From Bradyrhizobium sp. Leo170 (GTDB lineage Bacteria > Pseudomonadota > Alphaproteobacteria > Rhizobiales > Xanthobacteraceae): a stretch of 46,719 nt of DNA. The notes below the pieces were generated by a model. That model had not been told where the DNA came from, did no database searches, and worked only from the letters and a program-made list of their open reading frames with translations. The stretch is from assembly GCF_004296405.1 (NCBI RefSeq), contig NZ_PSRR01000021.1, forward strand, positions 1-46,719. The letters run 5' to 3'. Below are positions 25,928 to 37,134 of the stretch, piece after piece. A program made the position numbers and the translations under genes. The stretch's first letter is position 1. Each line of letters begins with the position of its first letter.

Positions 25928-28900
25928 TCACTCGCCTGGCTGCAGTGAGGACTTTGGCAGGTTGGGAGGCGCATTGCCCCTTCGACGTTGGCCCCAGAGC
26001 CGGAACCTGTCCAGATACAAATAGATCACAGGTGTCGAATAAAGTGTCAGCATCTGGCTGAGGATGAGGCCGCCCACGATGGCGATGCCGAGCGGCTGGC
26101 GTAATTCGCCGCCATCGCCCATTCCGATGGCAAGCGGCACTGCGCCGAGCAGGGCGGCCATGGTCGTCATCATGATCGGGCGGAACCGGAGGAGGCAGGC
26201 TTCGCGAATGGCTTCGAGCGGATCGAGGCCGCGCTTGCGTTCGGCGTCGAGCGCAAAGTCGATCATCATGATCGCGTTCTTCTTGACGATGCCGATCAGC
26301 AGGATCACGCCGATCAGCGCCATGATGCTGAACTCGGTACGGAACGCGATCAGGGCCAGCAGCGCGCCCACGCCGGCCGACGGCAGCGTCGAGAGGATGG
26401 TCAGGGGATGGATGTAGCTCTCATAGAGCACGCCGAGCACGATATAGATGGTCACCAAAGCGGCCAGGATGAGCAGCGGCTGATTGCTGAGCGAATCCTG
26501 GAAGACCTTTGCCGTGCCCTGGAAGGTGCCGCGGATCGTCGCGGGCACGCCGATCCGGTTCATGGTGGCCTCGATGGTGCTGACGGCGCTGCCGAGTGAC
26601 ACGTTGGGAGGCAGGTTGAAGGAGATCGTGTTGGCGACGAGAAGTCCCTGATGGTTGACGGAGAGCGGCGTTGCGCCCCGACCGAAATGCGCGACCGCTG
26701 AAAGCGGGATCATCGTTTCGCTGCTGGTGCTGACCGCCGCGCCGGTCGAGGCCACGCCTTTGCCGGTCGACCCGATCGAATTGGTTGCAAGATTGCGTGC
26801 GGCCTGTGCGTTGGCCGAGTTGGCCGCGCTTGATATTCCAGGCGCCACCACCGTTCCCGCCACCGCGTTGGTCGCCTGCGAGCCGCCGACGGAGCCGCCC
26901 GAGGTGCTGATATAGACGTCCTTGAGCGTCTCCGGATTCTGCCAGTAGGACGGCGCCACCTCCATGATCACGTGATACTGGTTGCGCGCGACATAGATGG
27001 TCGAGACCTGGCGCTGGCCGAACGCGTCATAGAGCGTGTTGTCGATCTGGCTGACGGTGATTCCGAGCCGCGCCGCGGCGTCGCGATCGATGACCAGGTT
27101 GGATTCGAGCCCCTTGTCCTGCTGGTCGCTGTTGACGTCTGCGAGATTGGGCTCGCGCTGCAGCGCCGCCGTGATCTTCGGCGTCCATTCGTTGAGCTCT
27201 TCCAGCGTCGGGCTTTGCAGCGTGTACTGGTACTGCGCGCTGGATACCCGTCCCCCGACGCGGATGTCCTGCACCGACTGCAGGAACAGGGTCGCCCCGG
27301 GCACGGTGGCGAGCTCGCGCCGTAGCCGCGCGATCACCTGGTCGGCGCCGACTTTCCGCTGGTCGAGCGGGCGCAGCGAGACGAAAACGAAACCGGAATT
27401 GGTTTGGTTGCTGCCGGTGAATCCGACGACGGCCTCCACCGCGGGATCGTGCTTGATGATGGTGACGAATTGAGTCAGCTTCTGCTGCATCAACTGGAAC
27501 GAAATGCTCTGGTCCGCCTGGATCGAGCCGACCAGCCGGCCGGTGTCTTGTTGGGGAAAGAAGCCCTTGGGGATCACGCCGTAGAGATAGAAGTTGAGCC
27601 CCAGCACCGCGGCAAGGATCAGCATCACGGATCTCGGGTGCGCGAGTGCGGCCGAGAGCGTCCGCCGATAGAAGCTGAGCATCGCTTCGAAAAAGCGCTC
27701 GCTGGCGCGATAGAGCCAGCCGTGTGCCCGGCTGCTTTCCCGGCGCAGCAGCACCGAGCACATCATCGGCGTGGTCGCGAGCGAGACCGCAAGCGAGATC
27801 AGGATGGAGATCGAGATCGTCATCGCGAATTCGCGGAACAGCCGGCCGACGATGCCGCCCATCAGCAGGATCGGGATGAACACCGCGATCAGCGAGATGC
27901 TCATCGAAAGCACGGTGAAGCCGACCTCGCCAGCGCCCTTCAGCGCCGCCTCAAACGGCGACATCCCGTGCTCGATATAGCGGGTGACGTTTTCGAGCAC
28001 AACGATGGCGTCGTCGACGACAAAGCCGGTCGCCACCGTCAGCGCCATCAGCGACAGATTGTCGAGGCTGTAGCCGACGAGATACATGACGCCGAAGGTC
28101 GCGACCAGCGACACCGAGACCGCGACCACCGGGATCAGCGTCGCGCGGGCGTTGCGCAGGAACGAGAACACCACGAGGATCACCAGCAGCACGGCAAGGA
28201 CCAGAGTCCGCTCGACGTCATGCAGCGAGGTGCGGATGGTGGTCGAGCGGTCGACCGCGAGATCGATGTCGATCGCGGGCGAGACCGAGGCCCTGAGCTG
28301 GGGCATCAGCGCCTTGACCAGATCGACCGTGCTGATGATGTTGGCATTCGGCTGCCGGTACAGGATGATCAGGACGGCGGGCTTGCCGTTGGCGAGGCCG
28401 GCATTGCGCAAATTCTCTACGGAATCGGTGACCTCCCCGACATCGGAAAGATGCACGGCCGCGCCATTGCGATAGGCGATGACCATTGACTTGTAGTCGT
28501 CGGCCTTGTTGGCCTGGTCGTTGGCGTAGATCTGGTAGCGCCGCTCGCCGACGTCGATCCCGCCCTTGGGGCTGTGCGCATTGGCGCTGGCGAGCGCGGC
28601 GCGCACGTCCTCGAGCCCGATGCCGTATTTGTAGAGCGCCTGCGGAACGAGGTCGACGCGCACCGCAGGCAGCGAGCTGCCACCGACCACGACCTCGCCG
28701 ATCCCTTCGACCTGCGAAAGCTTTTGCGCCAGCACGGTGGAGGCGGCGTCATAGAGGTCGCCGCGCGTGAGCGTGTCGGAGGTCAGCGTCAGGATCAGGA
28801 TCGGCGCGTCGGCGGGGTTGACCTTGCGGTAGGTCGGATTGCTGCGCAGGCTGGTCGGAAGGTCGGCGCGGGCGGCGTTGATCGCGGCCTGCACGTCGCG

Positions 28901-29215
28901 CGCCGCGCCGTTGATGTCGCGGTTCAGCCCGAACTGCAGGGTGATCCGCGTCGAGCCCACTGTGCTTTGCGAGGTCATCTCGGTGACGTCGGCGATCTGG
29001 CCGAGATGGCGCTCGAGCGGGCTTGCGACCGTGGTCGCGACATCCTCGGGGCTCGCGCCCGGTAGCGTCGCCTGCACCGCGATGGTCGGGAAGTCGACCT
29101 GCGGCAGCGGCGAGACCGGTAGCTTGAAGAACGCCACCATGCCCGCCGCCGCAAGCCCGAAGGTCAAGAGCGTGGTCGCGACCGGCCGGCGGATGAAGGG
29201 CGTTGCCGGGTCCAT
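25928..29215 (-). CDS. mdtC: RND multidrug efflux permease, MdtC-like
   Basis: A 1095-residue HAE1-type RND protein. It starts [20 protein letters not shown] with the first membrane helix, then a large periplasmic loop, a helix bundle around residues 340-550 and a second periplasmic loop and bundle. TM4 carries the proton-relay Asp pair in [21 protein letters not shown] Ser/Ala/Gly-rich insert (about residues 770-832, [17 protein letters not shown] onward) lies in the second periplasmic domain and explains the extra length over a typical ~1030. It is three bases downstream of the MdtB-like partner; MdtB and MdtC normally form a heterotrimer. Confidence 0.92.
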   Translation of the reverse strand: MDPATPFIRRPVATTLLTFGLAAAGMVAFFKLPVSPLPQVDFPTIAVQATLPGASPEDVATTVASPLERHLGQIADVTEMTSQSTVGSTRITLQFGLNRDINGAARDVQAAINAARADLPTSLRSNPTYRKVNPADAPILILTLTSDTLTRGDLYDAASTVLAQKLSQVEGIGEVVVGGSSLPAVRVDLVPQALYKYGIGLEDVRAALASANAHSPKGGIDVGERRYQIYANDQANKADDYKSMVIAYRNGAAVHLSDVGEVTDSVENLRNAGLANGKPAVLIILYRQPNANIISTVDLVKALMPQLRASVSPAIDIDLAVDRSTTIRTSLHDVERTLVLAVLLVILVVFSFLRNARATLIPVVAVSVSLVATFGVMYLVGYSLDNLSLMALTVATGFVVDDAIVVLENVTRYIEHGMSPFEAALKGAGEVGFTVLSMSISLIAVFIPILLMGGIVGRLFREFAMTISISILISLAVSLATTPMMCSVLLRRESSRAHGWLYRASERFFEAMLSFYRRTLSAALAHPRSVMLILAAVLGLNFYLYGVIPKGFFPQQDTGRLVGSIQADQSISFQLMQQKLTQFVTIIKHDPAVEAVVGFTGSNQTNSGFVFVSLRPLDQRKVGADQVIARLRRELATVPGATLFLQSVQDIRVGGRVSSAQYQYTLQSPTLEELNEWTPKITAALQREPNLADVNSDQQDKGLESNLVIDRDAAARLGITVSQIDNTLYDAFGQRQVSTIYVARNQYHVIMEVAPSYWQNPETLKDVYISTSGGSVGGSQATNAVAGTVVAPGISSAANSANAQAARNLATNSIGSTGKGVASTGAAVSTSSETMIPLSAVAHFGRGATPLSVNHQGLLVANTISFNLPPNVSLGSAVSTIEATMNRIGVPATIRGTFQGTAKVFQDSLSNQPLLILAALVTIYIVLGVLYESYIHPLTILSTLPSAGVGALLALIAFRTEFSIMALIGVILLIGIVKKNAIMMIDFALDAERKRGLDPLEAIREACLLRFRPIMMTTMAALLGAVPLAIGMGDGGELRQPLGIAIVGGLILSQMLTLYSTPVIYLYLDRFRLWGQRRRGNAPPNLPKSSLQPGE

Positions 29216-29218
29216 GGC

Positions 29219-32200
29219 TCAGTGGGCTCCGCGTGTTTCGCGGGCACCGCCGGGCCCTCCGGCAAGCCGCACGGCGAGGCGGTCGAACCACAGATAGATC
29301 ACGGGCGTCGTGAACAAGGTGAGCAACTGGCTGACCAGAAGGCCGCCGACGATGGAAATGCCGAGCGGATGCCTGAGTTCCGATCCGGCGCCGGTTCCGA
29401 GCATCAGCGGCAGCGCGCCGAGCACCGCGGCCATGGTGGTCATGATGATCGGCCGGAACCGAAGCAGGCAGGCCTGGTAGATCGCCTCGCGCGGCGACCG
29501 GCCTTCGTTGCGTTCGGCATCGAGCGCGAAGTCGATCATCATGATCGCGTTCTTCTTGACGATGCCGATCAGCAGGATGATGCCGATGATCGCGACGATC
29601 GTCAGGTCCTGCCCCGCCATCATCAATGCGAGCAATGCGCCGATCCCGGCTGAAGGCAGGGTCGAGAGAATCGTCAGCGGGTGGATGAAGCTCTCATAGA
29701 GCACGCCCAGCACGATATAGACCGTGACGATCGCGGCCAGGATCAGGAACAGTTGGTTCGAGAGCGAGGATTGAAAGGCAAGCGCCGCACCCTGGAAGCT
29801 CGTGATGATGCCGAGCGGCTGGCCGATATCGATCTGCGCCTGCTTGACGGCGACGACCGCCTCTCCCAGGGACGCATCGGGCGCCAGGTTGAATGATATG
29901 GTGGCCGAGGGGAACTGGCCGAGATGCGAAACCTGCAACGGCGCGATGCCCTCGTGAACCTTGGCTAGGACCGGCAACGGCACCGGCGCGCCTCCGACCG
30001 AGGAGGGCAGGTAGATCGACGACAGCGATTGCAGGGATGTCTGCAGCGTCGGATCGGCTTCCAGGATCACCCGGTACTGGTTTGAATTGGTGAACACCGT
30101 CGAGACGATGCGTTGGCCGAAGGAGTCATAGAGCGCATTGTCGACGGTCGCGGGCGTGATCCCGAACCGCGCTGCCTGCTCGCGGTCGATGTCGACAAAG
30201 ACCGCAAGTCCCTTGGTGGAAATATCGGTCGAGACATCGGTGAACGCGGGAAGCTGCCGCAATCTGTCGACGAGCTTCGGGGCCCATTCGGCGAGCTGGG
30301 CCGGATCGGCATCCTGCAGGATGAACTGATATTGCGCCTTGCTGACGGTGCCTTCGATGGTCAGATCCTGCACCGGCTGCATATAGAGCGTGACGCCGGT
30401 CAGCGATGCCGTGCTGTCCTTGAGACGGCGCATGACGGTCGCGATATCGGACTTCCGCTGATTATGCGGCTTTAAGTTGATCAGGATGCGGCCGCTGTTG
30501 AGCGTGGTGTTGGTGCCGTCGACGCCGATGAAGGAAGAGAGACTCTCGACGTCGGGATCGCGGAGGATGACGTCGGCCAGTTGCTGCTGCCGCTCCGCCA
30601 TCGCGGCGTATGAGACCGATTGCGGCGCTTCCGAAATCGCCTGGATGACGCCGGTATCCTGCAGCGGGAAGAACCCCTTGGGGATGGCGACATAGAGCAG
30701 GGCGGTCAAGCCGAAGGTGGCGAGCGCCACCAGCAGCACCAGGGTCTGGTGGTCCAGCACCCAGTTCAGCATCCGGGCATAGATCGCGATGACGTGATCG
30801 AAGCCTTCGCGGCTCAGACGCTGGAGCATGTTCTCATGCGCCTCGCCTTCCGCCTTGAGCAGTTTGGCGCAGGCCATCGGCACAAGCGTCAAGGACACCA
30901 CGGCGGAGATCAGGATGGTGACCGACAGCGTGATGGCGAACTCGCGGAACAGGCGGCCGACCACGTCACCCATGAACAGCAGCGGAATCAGCACCGCGAT
31001 CAGCGACACCGTCAGCGAGATGATCGTGAAGCCGATCTGCTCGGAGCCGCGGAGCGCAGCCTGCAGCGGCGCTTCGCCTTCCTCGATGTAGCGGGAGATG
31101 TTCTCGATGACGACGATCGCGTCGTCGACCACGAAGCCGGTCGCGATCGTGAGCGCCATCAAAGAGAGATTGTTGAGGCTGAAGCCGAACAGGTACATGG
31201 CCCCCAGCGTGCCGACCAGCGAGAGCGGCACGGAGAGGCTTGGGATCAGCGTCGCGCGCGGACTGCGCAGGAATACGAAGATCACCAGCACGACCAGCAT
31301 GACTGCGAGCGAGAGCTCGTATTCCACGTCCCTGACCGAGGCGCGGATGGTCACGGTGCGGTCGGTCAGGATGTTCAGGTCGATGCTGGCGGGCAACGCC
31401 GCCTGCAACTGCGGCAACACCGCCTTGATCCCTTCGACCACAGAGATGACGTTGGCCCCAGGCTGGCGCTGGATGTTGAGGATGATCGCGGGCGTCGTAT
31501 TCATCCAGGCGCCGAGCTTGTCGTTCTCGGCGCCATCGATGACGTCGCCGATGTCGCTGAGACGGACCGGGGAGCCGTTCTTGTAGGCCACGATCAGGGA
31601 CTTGTAGCCACCGGCACCGCGGATCTGGTCGTTGGCGTTGATGGTGTAGGAGCGCATCGCGCCGTCAAAATTGCCCTTGGGCGTGTTGACGTTGGCATTG
31701 CCGAGGGTGGTGCGCAGGTCGTCGATATTGAGGCCGTAGGCCGCGAGCTTGCGAATGTCGGCGCGGACGCGGACCGCCGGCCGCTGGCCGCCGCTGATGC
31801 TGACGAGGCCTACTCCCGGGAATTGCGAGATCTTCTGCGCCAGGCGCGTGTAGACGAAATCCTGGACCTGCGTCAGCGGCATGGTCTTCGACGTCAGGCC
31901 AAGGGTCAGGATCGGGGCATCGGCCGGATTGACCTTGGCATAGATCGGCGGCGCCGGAAGATCTGACGGCAGCAGATTGCCGGCGGCGTTGATCGCGGCC
32001 TGCACCTCCTGCTCGGCGACATCGAGCGAGATCGTCAATCCGAACTGCAGGGTGATGACCGAGGCGCCGGCCGAACTGACCGAACTCATCTGGCTCAGGT
32101 TCGGCATCTGGCCGAACTGCACCTCCAGCGGCGCCGTGACGGACGACGTCATCACGTCAGGACTGGCGCCGGGATAGAAGGTCTGGACCTGGATCGTCGG

Positions 32201-32326
32201 GTAATCGACCTCGGGCAGGGCGGCGACGGGCAGGAAGCGGAACGCCAGCATCCCCGACAGCATGATGGCGATCATCAGCAGTGTCGTCGCCACCGGTCTC
32301 TGGATGAATGGTCGCGACGGGTTCAT
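29219..32326 (-). CDS. mdtB: RND multidrug efflux permease, MdtB-like
   Basis: A 1035-residue HAE1-type RND protein starting [20 protein letters not shown]. It shows [20 protein letters not shown] in the first periplasmic loop and the TM4 relay [20 protein letters not shown]. The C-terminal half has [20 protein letters not shown] and [19 protein letters not shown]. It is the first permease after the adaptor, whose stop overlaps its ATG by four bases, so translation is coupled. Two different permeases behind one adaptor is the MdtABC arrangement. Confidence 0.92.
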   Translation of the reverse strand: MNPSRPFIQRPVATTLLMIAIMLSGMLAFRFLPVAALPEVDYPTIQVQTFYPGASPDVMTSSVTAPLEVQFGQMPNLSQMSSVSSAGASVITLQFGLTISLDVAEQEVQAAINAAGNLLPSDLPAPPIYAKVNPADAPILTLGLTSKTMPLTQVQDFVYTRLAQKISQFPGVGLVSISGGQRPAVRVRADIRKLAAYGLNIDDLRTTLGNANVNTPKGNFDGAMRSYTINANDQIRGAGGYKSLIVAYKNGSPVRLSDIGDVIDGAENDKLGAWMNTTPAIILNIQRQPGANVISVVEGIKAVLPQLQAALPASIDLNILTDRTVTIRASVRDVEYELSLAVMLVVLVIFVFLRSPRATLIPSLSVPLSLVGTLGAMYLFGFSLNNLSLMALTIATGFVVDDAIVVIENISRYIEEGEAPLQAALRGSEQIGFTIISLTVSLIAVLIPLLFMGDVVGRLFREFAITLSVTILISAVVSLTLVPMACAKLLKAEGEAHENMLQRLSREGFDHVIAIYARMLNWVLDHQTLVLLVALATFGLTALLYVAIPKGFFPLQDTGVIQAISEAPQSVSYAAMAERQQQLADVILRDPDVESLSSFIGVDGTNTTLNSGRILINLKPHNQRKSDIATVMRRLKDSTASLTGVTLYMQPVQDLTIEGTVSKAQYQFILQDADPAQLAEWAPKLVDRLRQLPAFTDVSTDISTKGLAVFVDIDREQAARFGITPATVDNALYDSFGQRIVSTVFTNSNQYRVILEADPTLQTSLQSLSSIYLPSSVGGAPVPLPVLAKVHEGIAPLQVSHLGQFPSATISFNLAPDASLGEAVVAVKQAQIDIGQPLGIITSFQGAALAFQSSLSNQLFLILAAIVTVYIVLGVLYESFIHPLTILSTLPSAGIGALLALMMAGQDLTIVAIIGIILLIGIVKKNAIMMIDFALDAERNEGRSPREAIYQACLLRFRPIIMTTMAAVLGALPLMLGTGAGSELRHPLGISIVGGLLVSQLLTLFTTPVIYLWFDRLAVRLAGGPGGARETRGAH

Positions 32327-33606
32327 TGGTGCCCGTTTCCGGAGCGCTGCCCGTTGCCGCCCCCAGCTTTTGAATCCGTCGGCTTGGCTGCAGCGGCCGA
32401 CTCGCCCGCTCCCGTCGGAGGTCGAATGACGATCCTGGCGCCTTCCCGCAGCTTGTCGGCGCCATCGATCACGATGCGGTCGCCGGGGGAAAGTCCGGAC
32501 TGAACCTCGACCCGGTCGCCGTCAGTGACGCCAAGCTTGACGGGGCGCACCGAGACCGTGCTGTCGCTGTTGACGAGATAGACGAAGGTGCCGGGCGTGC
32601 CGCGCTGGATGCCGGCCGTCGACATCGTCGTCACGTCCTTGCGGGTGTCCAGCAAGAGACGCACGTTGACGAACTGATTGGGATACAGCGTCCGCGCTTC
32701 GTTCGAGAATTGCGCGCGCAGCTTGATCGTGCCGGTGGTCGGATCGATCTGGCTGTCGAAGGTCTGCAGCGCCCCGCTGGCGAGCTTGTTGGTGCCGCTC
32801 CGATCGTAGGCCGCAGCCGGCAGCACCGCCCCCTCGCGGAGCCGCCTGGCGATCGCCTGAAGCTGGTCCTCCGGGAGTGTGAACAGGACGCTGATCGGCT
32901 GCAGTTGCGTGATCACCACGATGCCGGTGGCATCACCAGGGGTGACGTAGTTGCCTTGGTCGACCTGCCGCAATCCGACGCGCCCATCCAGCGGCGACAG
33001 GATGTGGCAATAGCGCAGGTTCACTTCGGCGGCCTGCACCGAGGCGCGGTCCGCTTCAACCGTGCCTTCGTCCTGCGCGACCAGGGCTATTTGCGTGTCG
33101 AGCTGCTGGTGCGGCACGGCGTTCTGCTTCGCCAGGCCTTGGTAGCGGGCAAGGTCGACCTGGGCGCCCTTCAGCATGGCTTGGTCGCGCGCAAGCTGTC
33201 CCTTGGCCTGGGCAAGCGCCGCCTCAAAGGGGCGTGAGTCGATCTCCGCGATGAGATCACCCTTCTTGACCTCGTCGCCTTCCTTGAACGCGATGCGGGT
33301 CAGATATCCGCTGATCTGGCTTCTGATCGTGACGGTGGCGAGTGAAGAGACGGTGCCGAGCCCATTGAGGTTGATCCCGATATCACCCTTGCCGACAGTC
33401 TCGGCGACAACAGACATCGGCGGGGCGGTTCGCCGGCCGGCTGTTTCCTGTGGCGTGCCTGCCGGCTTCGTCCACCAGACGATGCCGGCACCCAGCAGGA
33501 GAATAACGGCGATCGCGAACCCAATGCGCCCGCGAGCCGGGCGCATGATTTTTTTCCCAGGCGCAATCGAAGGGGGTGGCGTCGACTTCCTTAGCTGCTG
33601 ATCCAT
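32323..33606 (-). CDS. mdtA: RND efflux adaptor (membrane fusion protein), MdtA-like
   Basis: 427 residues with an N-terminal membrane anchor (about 24-43, [20 protein letters not shown]). The lipoyl half-motifs are [20 protein letters not shown] and [20 protein letters not shown], a coiled-coil hairpin lies between them ([20 protein letters not shown]), and a beta-barrel and membrane-proximal domain follow. The C-terminus is Gly/Ala/Lys-rich ([18 protein letters not shown]). It bridges the permease and the outer-membrane channel. First gene of adaptor-permease-permease-channel; 133 bases separate it from the 52-residue gene upstream. Confidence 0.92.
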   Translation of the reverse strand: MDQQLRKSTPPPSIAPGKKIMRPARGRIGFAIAVILLLGAGIVWWTKPAGTPQETAGRRTAPPMSVVAETVGKGDIGINLNGLGTVSSLATVTIRSQISGYLTRIAFKEGDEVKKGDLIAEIDSRPFEAALAQAKGQLARDQAMLKGAQVDLARYQGLAKQNAVPHQQLDTQIALVAQDEGTVEADRASVQAAEVNLRYCHILSPLDGRVGLRQVDQGNYVTPGDATGIVVITQLQPISVLFTLPEDQLQAIARRLREGAVLPAAAYDRSGTNKLASGALQTFDSQIDPTTGTIKLRAQFSNEARTLYPNQFVNVRLLLDTRKDVTTMSTAGIQRGTPGTFVYLVNSDSTVSVRPVKLGVTDGDRVEVQSGLSPGDRIVIDGADKLREGARIVIRPPTGAGESAAAAKPTDSKAGGGNGQRSGNGHQ

Positions 33607-33739
33607 GGGTCACCTGCGAAAGCGCATGAACGGACCCGTGTGGGGCGCATATCGCCGCAGCCCGGTTCCTGCAACATTTCCAGGTCGACATATTGAACGA
33701 TTAGGGGCCGGAAAGCCCATTAACATTCGGTAGGGCGGC

Positions 33740-33898
33740 TCAACAATTCTTGGCCGGATCGGCGTGTGACGCCGTTTCGGCCCGCCGCTCATAGCTCTCG
33801 GCAAGAACCTTGAGACGATCGGCGACCGCCTGGTCGCTCACGCTTTCCGCCACCCGGCGCAAGGTCTGCGCTGGGCTCGAAAATTCCTTGCTCGGCAT
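33740..33898 (-). CDS. small conserved-looking protein of unknown function
   Basis: A 52-residue protein (MPSKEFSSPAQTLRRVAESV... ERRAETASHADPAKNC) from the ATG at 33898, with GGAG five to eight bases upstream. It is helical and highly charged, with no signal peptide or membrane segment. Its start site and composition support a real gene, although it is short. It sits between the two RND loci on the same strand (122 bases after the third permease, 133 before mdtA). Function unknown. Confidence 0.6.
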   Translation of the reverse strand: MPSKEFSSPAQTLRRVAESVSDQAVADRLKVLAESYERRAETASHADPAKNC

Positions 33899-34020
33899 AC
33901 TCAACTCCGCAACTCATGGTTTCAAACAATTATGTAGGTGCGCGGTGCACGATGCGAATTCACAAAGTCGGGAGTTTGGTCGCGTTGCAGCAGACGTGCA
34001 CGGCGGCGGCCGGATTCTTC

Positions 34021-37000
34021 TCATTCGGCCGGCGTTGCCTGGGGTTGGGCGGAGGAGGTTGCCGCCTCCTTCTCGCCGAACAGCCAGATCTGCAGCCGGT
34101 CGAGATAGAGATAGACCACCGGCGTCGTATACAGCGTGAGGATTTGCGACACCGCAAGGCCGCCGACAATGGCATAGCCGAGCGGCTGCCTGATCTCCGA
34201 GCCCGCACCCGTGCCCACCATCATCGGCACGGCGCCGAGCATTGCCGCCATCGTGGTCATCAGGATCGGCCTGAACCGCTTGATGCAGGCCTGGTAGATC
34301 GCTTCTTCCGTGCTGAGCCCTTCATTGTGTTCGGCATGTATCGCGAAGTCGACCAGCATGATGCCGTTCTTCTTGACGATGCCGATCAGCAGGATGAGAC
34401 CGACGATCGCGATCACGGTCAGATCGAAATGGGCCGCCATCAGCAACAGCAGCGCGCCGACGCCGGCCGATGGCAAGGTCGAGATGATGGTGATCGGATG
34501 GATCGTGCTTTCATAGAGGATGCCGAGGATCAGGTAGATCACGAACAGCGAGGCGAGGATCAGGATCGGCGTGCTCGACAGCGAGGCGCCGAACGCCTGG
34601 GCGTTGCCCTGGAAGCTGGTCTGCAGCGAGAGCGGCGGATTCAACTCTTTCTTTACCCCGTCGATGGCGCTCACGGCCTGGCCGATCGCAGCACCCGGCG
34701 CAAGGTTGAACGAGATCGTCACCGAAGGGAACTGCCCCTGGTGATTGACGACGAGCGGCGACACCTTCACGACCGATTCGACCAGCGTCGATAGCGGCAC
34801 CTGCTGCCCGCTCGAGGATTTCACATAGATGCCGTTGAGCGCATCGGGCGAGTACTGGAACTTCGGGTTGACCTCCATGACCACATGGTACTGCTGTAGC
34901 GTGGTGTAGATCGTCGAGACGATGCGCTGACCGAACGCATCGTCCAGCGTGTTGTCGATGGTGAAAGGCAGGATGCCGTAGCTCGAGGCGACTTCGCGCT
35001 TGATGGTGATGTCGAGCAGCGGCCCGGCATTGAGCTGGTCGGTGGTGACATCGGTGATCGACGGGATCGTCTTGATCTTGTCGAGGAACAGCGACGCCCA
35101 ACGGGTCAGCTCGCCCGGATCGGCATCGTTCATCGTGTACTGGAATTGAGTCTTGTTCAGCCGGGCTCCGATCGTGATGTCCTGGGCGGGCTGCATGTAC
35201 AGCGTAATGCCCTGGATATTGGCGAGGCTGGTGCGCAGCCGCGCGATCACCTTGTCGATCGGATCGCGCTGGTCGTCAGGCTTGAGCTGGATGTAGACGC
35301 GCCCGTCATTGACCGTGTAGACACCGCCGCCGGCGCCCACCGCGGCCCCGACGGAGGCGACAGCCGGATCGCGCATGATGACGTCGAGCAGGGCCTGCTG
35401 GCGCTGGGCCATCGCTTTGAAGGAAATATCCTGCGACGCTTCCGACTGACCGAGGATCAGCCCGGTATCTTGCTCCGGGAAGAAGCCCTTTGGAATGACG
35501 ACGTAAAGATAACCGGTCAGCGCGATGGTGCCGAGCATCACCATCAGCGTGATGAAGCGGTGACGCAGTACGATCCTGAGACCGGCCTCATAGAGATTGA
35601 GCAGCCCATCGAATCCGCGTTCGGACAATCGGTAGAGCCGGCCGTGCGATTCTTTCTCGGGCTTGAGCAGATATGCGCACATCATCGGCGTGAGCGTGCG
35701 CGAGATCACCAGCGAGAGAACGAGCGCCACGCTCACCGTCATCGCGAACTCGCGAAACAATAGCCCGACATAGCCGCTCATCAGGAACAGGGGAATGAAC
35801 ACCGCGATAAGCGAGAACGTGATCGCCATGACGGTGAAGCCGATCTCGCCGGATCCTTTCATCGCCGCGTCATAGGGCGACAGGCCTTCCTCGATGTGCC
35901 GCGTGATATTCTCGATCTCGACGACGGCGTCGTCGACAACGAAGCCGACCGCAATCGACAGGGCCATCAGCGACAAATTGTCGAGGCTGTAGCCCATTTC
36001 GTACAGGATGGCGAAAGTGCCGACCAGCGACAGCGGCACGGTGACGGCCGGGATGATGGTCGCCCAGAAGCTGCGCAGGAAGATGAAGATCACCATCACG
36101 ACGAGCCCGATCGTCAGGAGCAGCGTGAACTGCACGTCGGCGATCGATGCACGGATGGTATCGGTGCGGTCGGAAATGACGTTGATCTTGATGTCGGAGG
36201 GAATCGAGGCCTGCAGCACCGGCATCATCGCCTTGATGCGCGCGACCGTGTCGACGACATTGGCGCCCGGCTGACGCTGGATCGCCAGGAGGATCGCCCT
36301 CTGATTGTTGTACCAGCCGGCGATCAGATCGTTTTCCGGCGCGCTGATGGCGCGGCCGATGTCGCGGATGCGGACCGGAGATCCATTGCGATAGGCAACG
36401 ACGAGATCGGCATATTGGTCGGGCTTGAACAGTTGATCATTGGTGTTGAGCGTGTAGGTCTGACGCGGGCTGTTGAGCGTGCCCTTCGCCAGATCGACAT
36501 TGGCCTGGCCCAGCACCGTCCGCAGATCCTCGAGATTGATGCCGCGGGCGGCCAATGCCTCGGGGTCGACCTGGATGCGGACGGAGGCTTTCTGCTGGCC
36601 GCCGACGCCGACGAGGCCGACGCCGGAAATCTGCGAAATCTTCTGCAGCAGGATGTTCTCGGAATAGGCGTCCACTGTAGTGAGCGGCAGACTGTCCGAG
36701 GTGATGCCGAGCACGAGGATCGGCGTGTCGGCGGGATTGACCTTGCGGATCGTCGGCGGATACGGCAGGCCCGCCGGCAAATACGGGGAAGCGGCGTTGA
36801 TCGCCGACAGCGTATCGCTCACCGCGCCGTCGATCTGGCGGCTCAGGTCGAACTGCAGCGTGATCTGGGTGTAGCCCAGCGCACTCGCCGACGTCATCTG
36901 GGTGAGGCCGGGGATCTCGCCGAACTGCAGTTCGAGCGGCGATGCCACAGAGGACGCCATGGTCTGCGGATCAGCGCCCGGCAACTGTGCAGTGACCGTC

Positions 37001-37134
37001 AGCGTGGGATAATTGACGTTCGGCAGCGCCGCCACCGGCATCAGCGGATAGGCGACCAGGCCGGCTACCAGCAGCCCCACCATGAGCAGGGCGGTCGCGA
37101 TCGGCCGTCGGATGAACGGTGCGGAAATATTCAT
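34021..37134 (-). CDS. RND multidrug efflux permease (second locus)
   Basis: A 1037-residue HAE1-type RND protein starting MNISAPFIRRPIATALLMVG. It has LPNVNYPTLTVTAQLPGADP in the first loop, the TM4 relay GFVVDDAVVEIENITRHIEE, and [20 protein letters not shown] in the C-terminal half. It is closer in wording to the MdtB-like protein than to the MdtC-like one. It has its own adaptor upstream (four-base ATGA overlap) but no outer-membrane channel, so it probably borrows one, perhaps the channel at 24.4-25.9 kb. Substrates are unknown. Confidence 0.9.
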   Translation of the reverse strand: MNISAPFIRRPIATALLMVGLLVAGLVAYPLMPVAALPNVNYPTLTVTAQLPGADPQTMASSVASPLELQFGEIPGLTQMTSASALGYTQITLQFDLSRQIDGAVSDTLSAINAASPYLPAGLPYPPTIRKVNPADTPILVLGITSDSLPLTTVDAYSENILLQKISQISGVGLVGVGGQQKASVRIQVDPEALAARGINLEDLRTVLGQANVDLAKGTLNSPRQTYTLNTNDQLFKPDQYADLVVAYRNGSPVRIRDIGRAISAPENDLIAGWYNNQRAILLAIQRQPGANVVDTVARIKAMMPVLQASIPSDIKINVISDRTDTIRASIADVQFTLLLTIGLVVMVIFIFLRSFWATIIPAVTVPLSLVGTFAILYEMGYSLDNLSLMALSIAVGFVVDDAVVEIENITRHIEEGLSPYDAAMKGSGEIGFTVMAITFSLIAVFIPLFLMSGYVGLLFREFAMTVSVALVLSLVISRTLTPMMCAYLLKPEKESHGRLYRLSERGFDGLLNLYEAGLRIVLRHRFITLMVMLGTIALTGYLYVVIPKGFFPEQDTGLILGQSEASQDISFKAMAQRQQALLDVIMRDPAVASVGAAVGAGGGVYTVNDGRVYIQLKPDDQRDPIDKVIARLRTSLANIQGITLYMQPAQDITIGARLNKTQFQYTMNDADPGELTRWASLFLDKIKTIPSITDVTTDQLNAGPLLDITIKREVASSYGILPFTIDNTLDDAFGQRIVSTIYTTLQQYHVVMEVNPKFQYSPDALNGIYVKSSSGQQVPLSTLVESVVKVSPLVVNHQGQFPSVTISFNLAPGAAIGQAVSAIDGVKKELNPPLSLQTSFQGNAQAFGASLSSTPILILASLFVIYLILGILYESTIHPITIISTLPSAGVGALLLLMAAHFDLTVIAIVGLILLIGIVKKNGIMLVDFAIHAEHNEGLSTEEAIYQACIKRFRPILMTTMAAMLGAVPMMVGTGAGSEIRQPLGYAIVGGLAVSQILTLYTTPVVYLYLDRLQIWLFGEKEAATSSAQPQATPAE

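Noticed and set aside
27404..28489. Long plus-strand frames opposite the RND permeases (also 30620-31966 and 35896-37218)
   Set aside because: They are antisense shadows rich in Arg, His, Asp and Gln; the minus strand carries complete, recognisable permeases.
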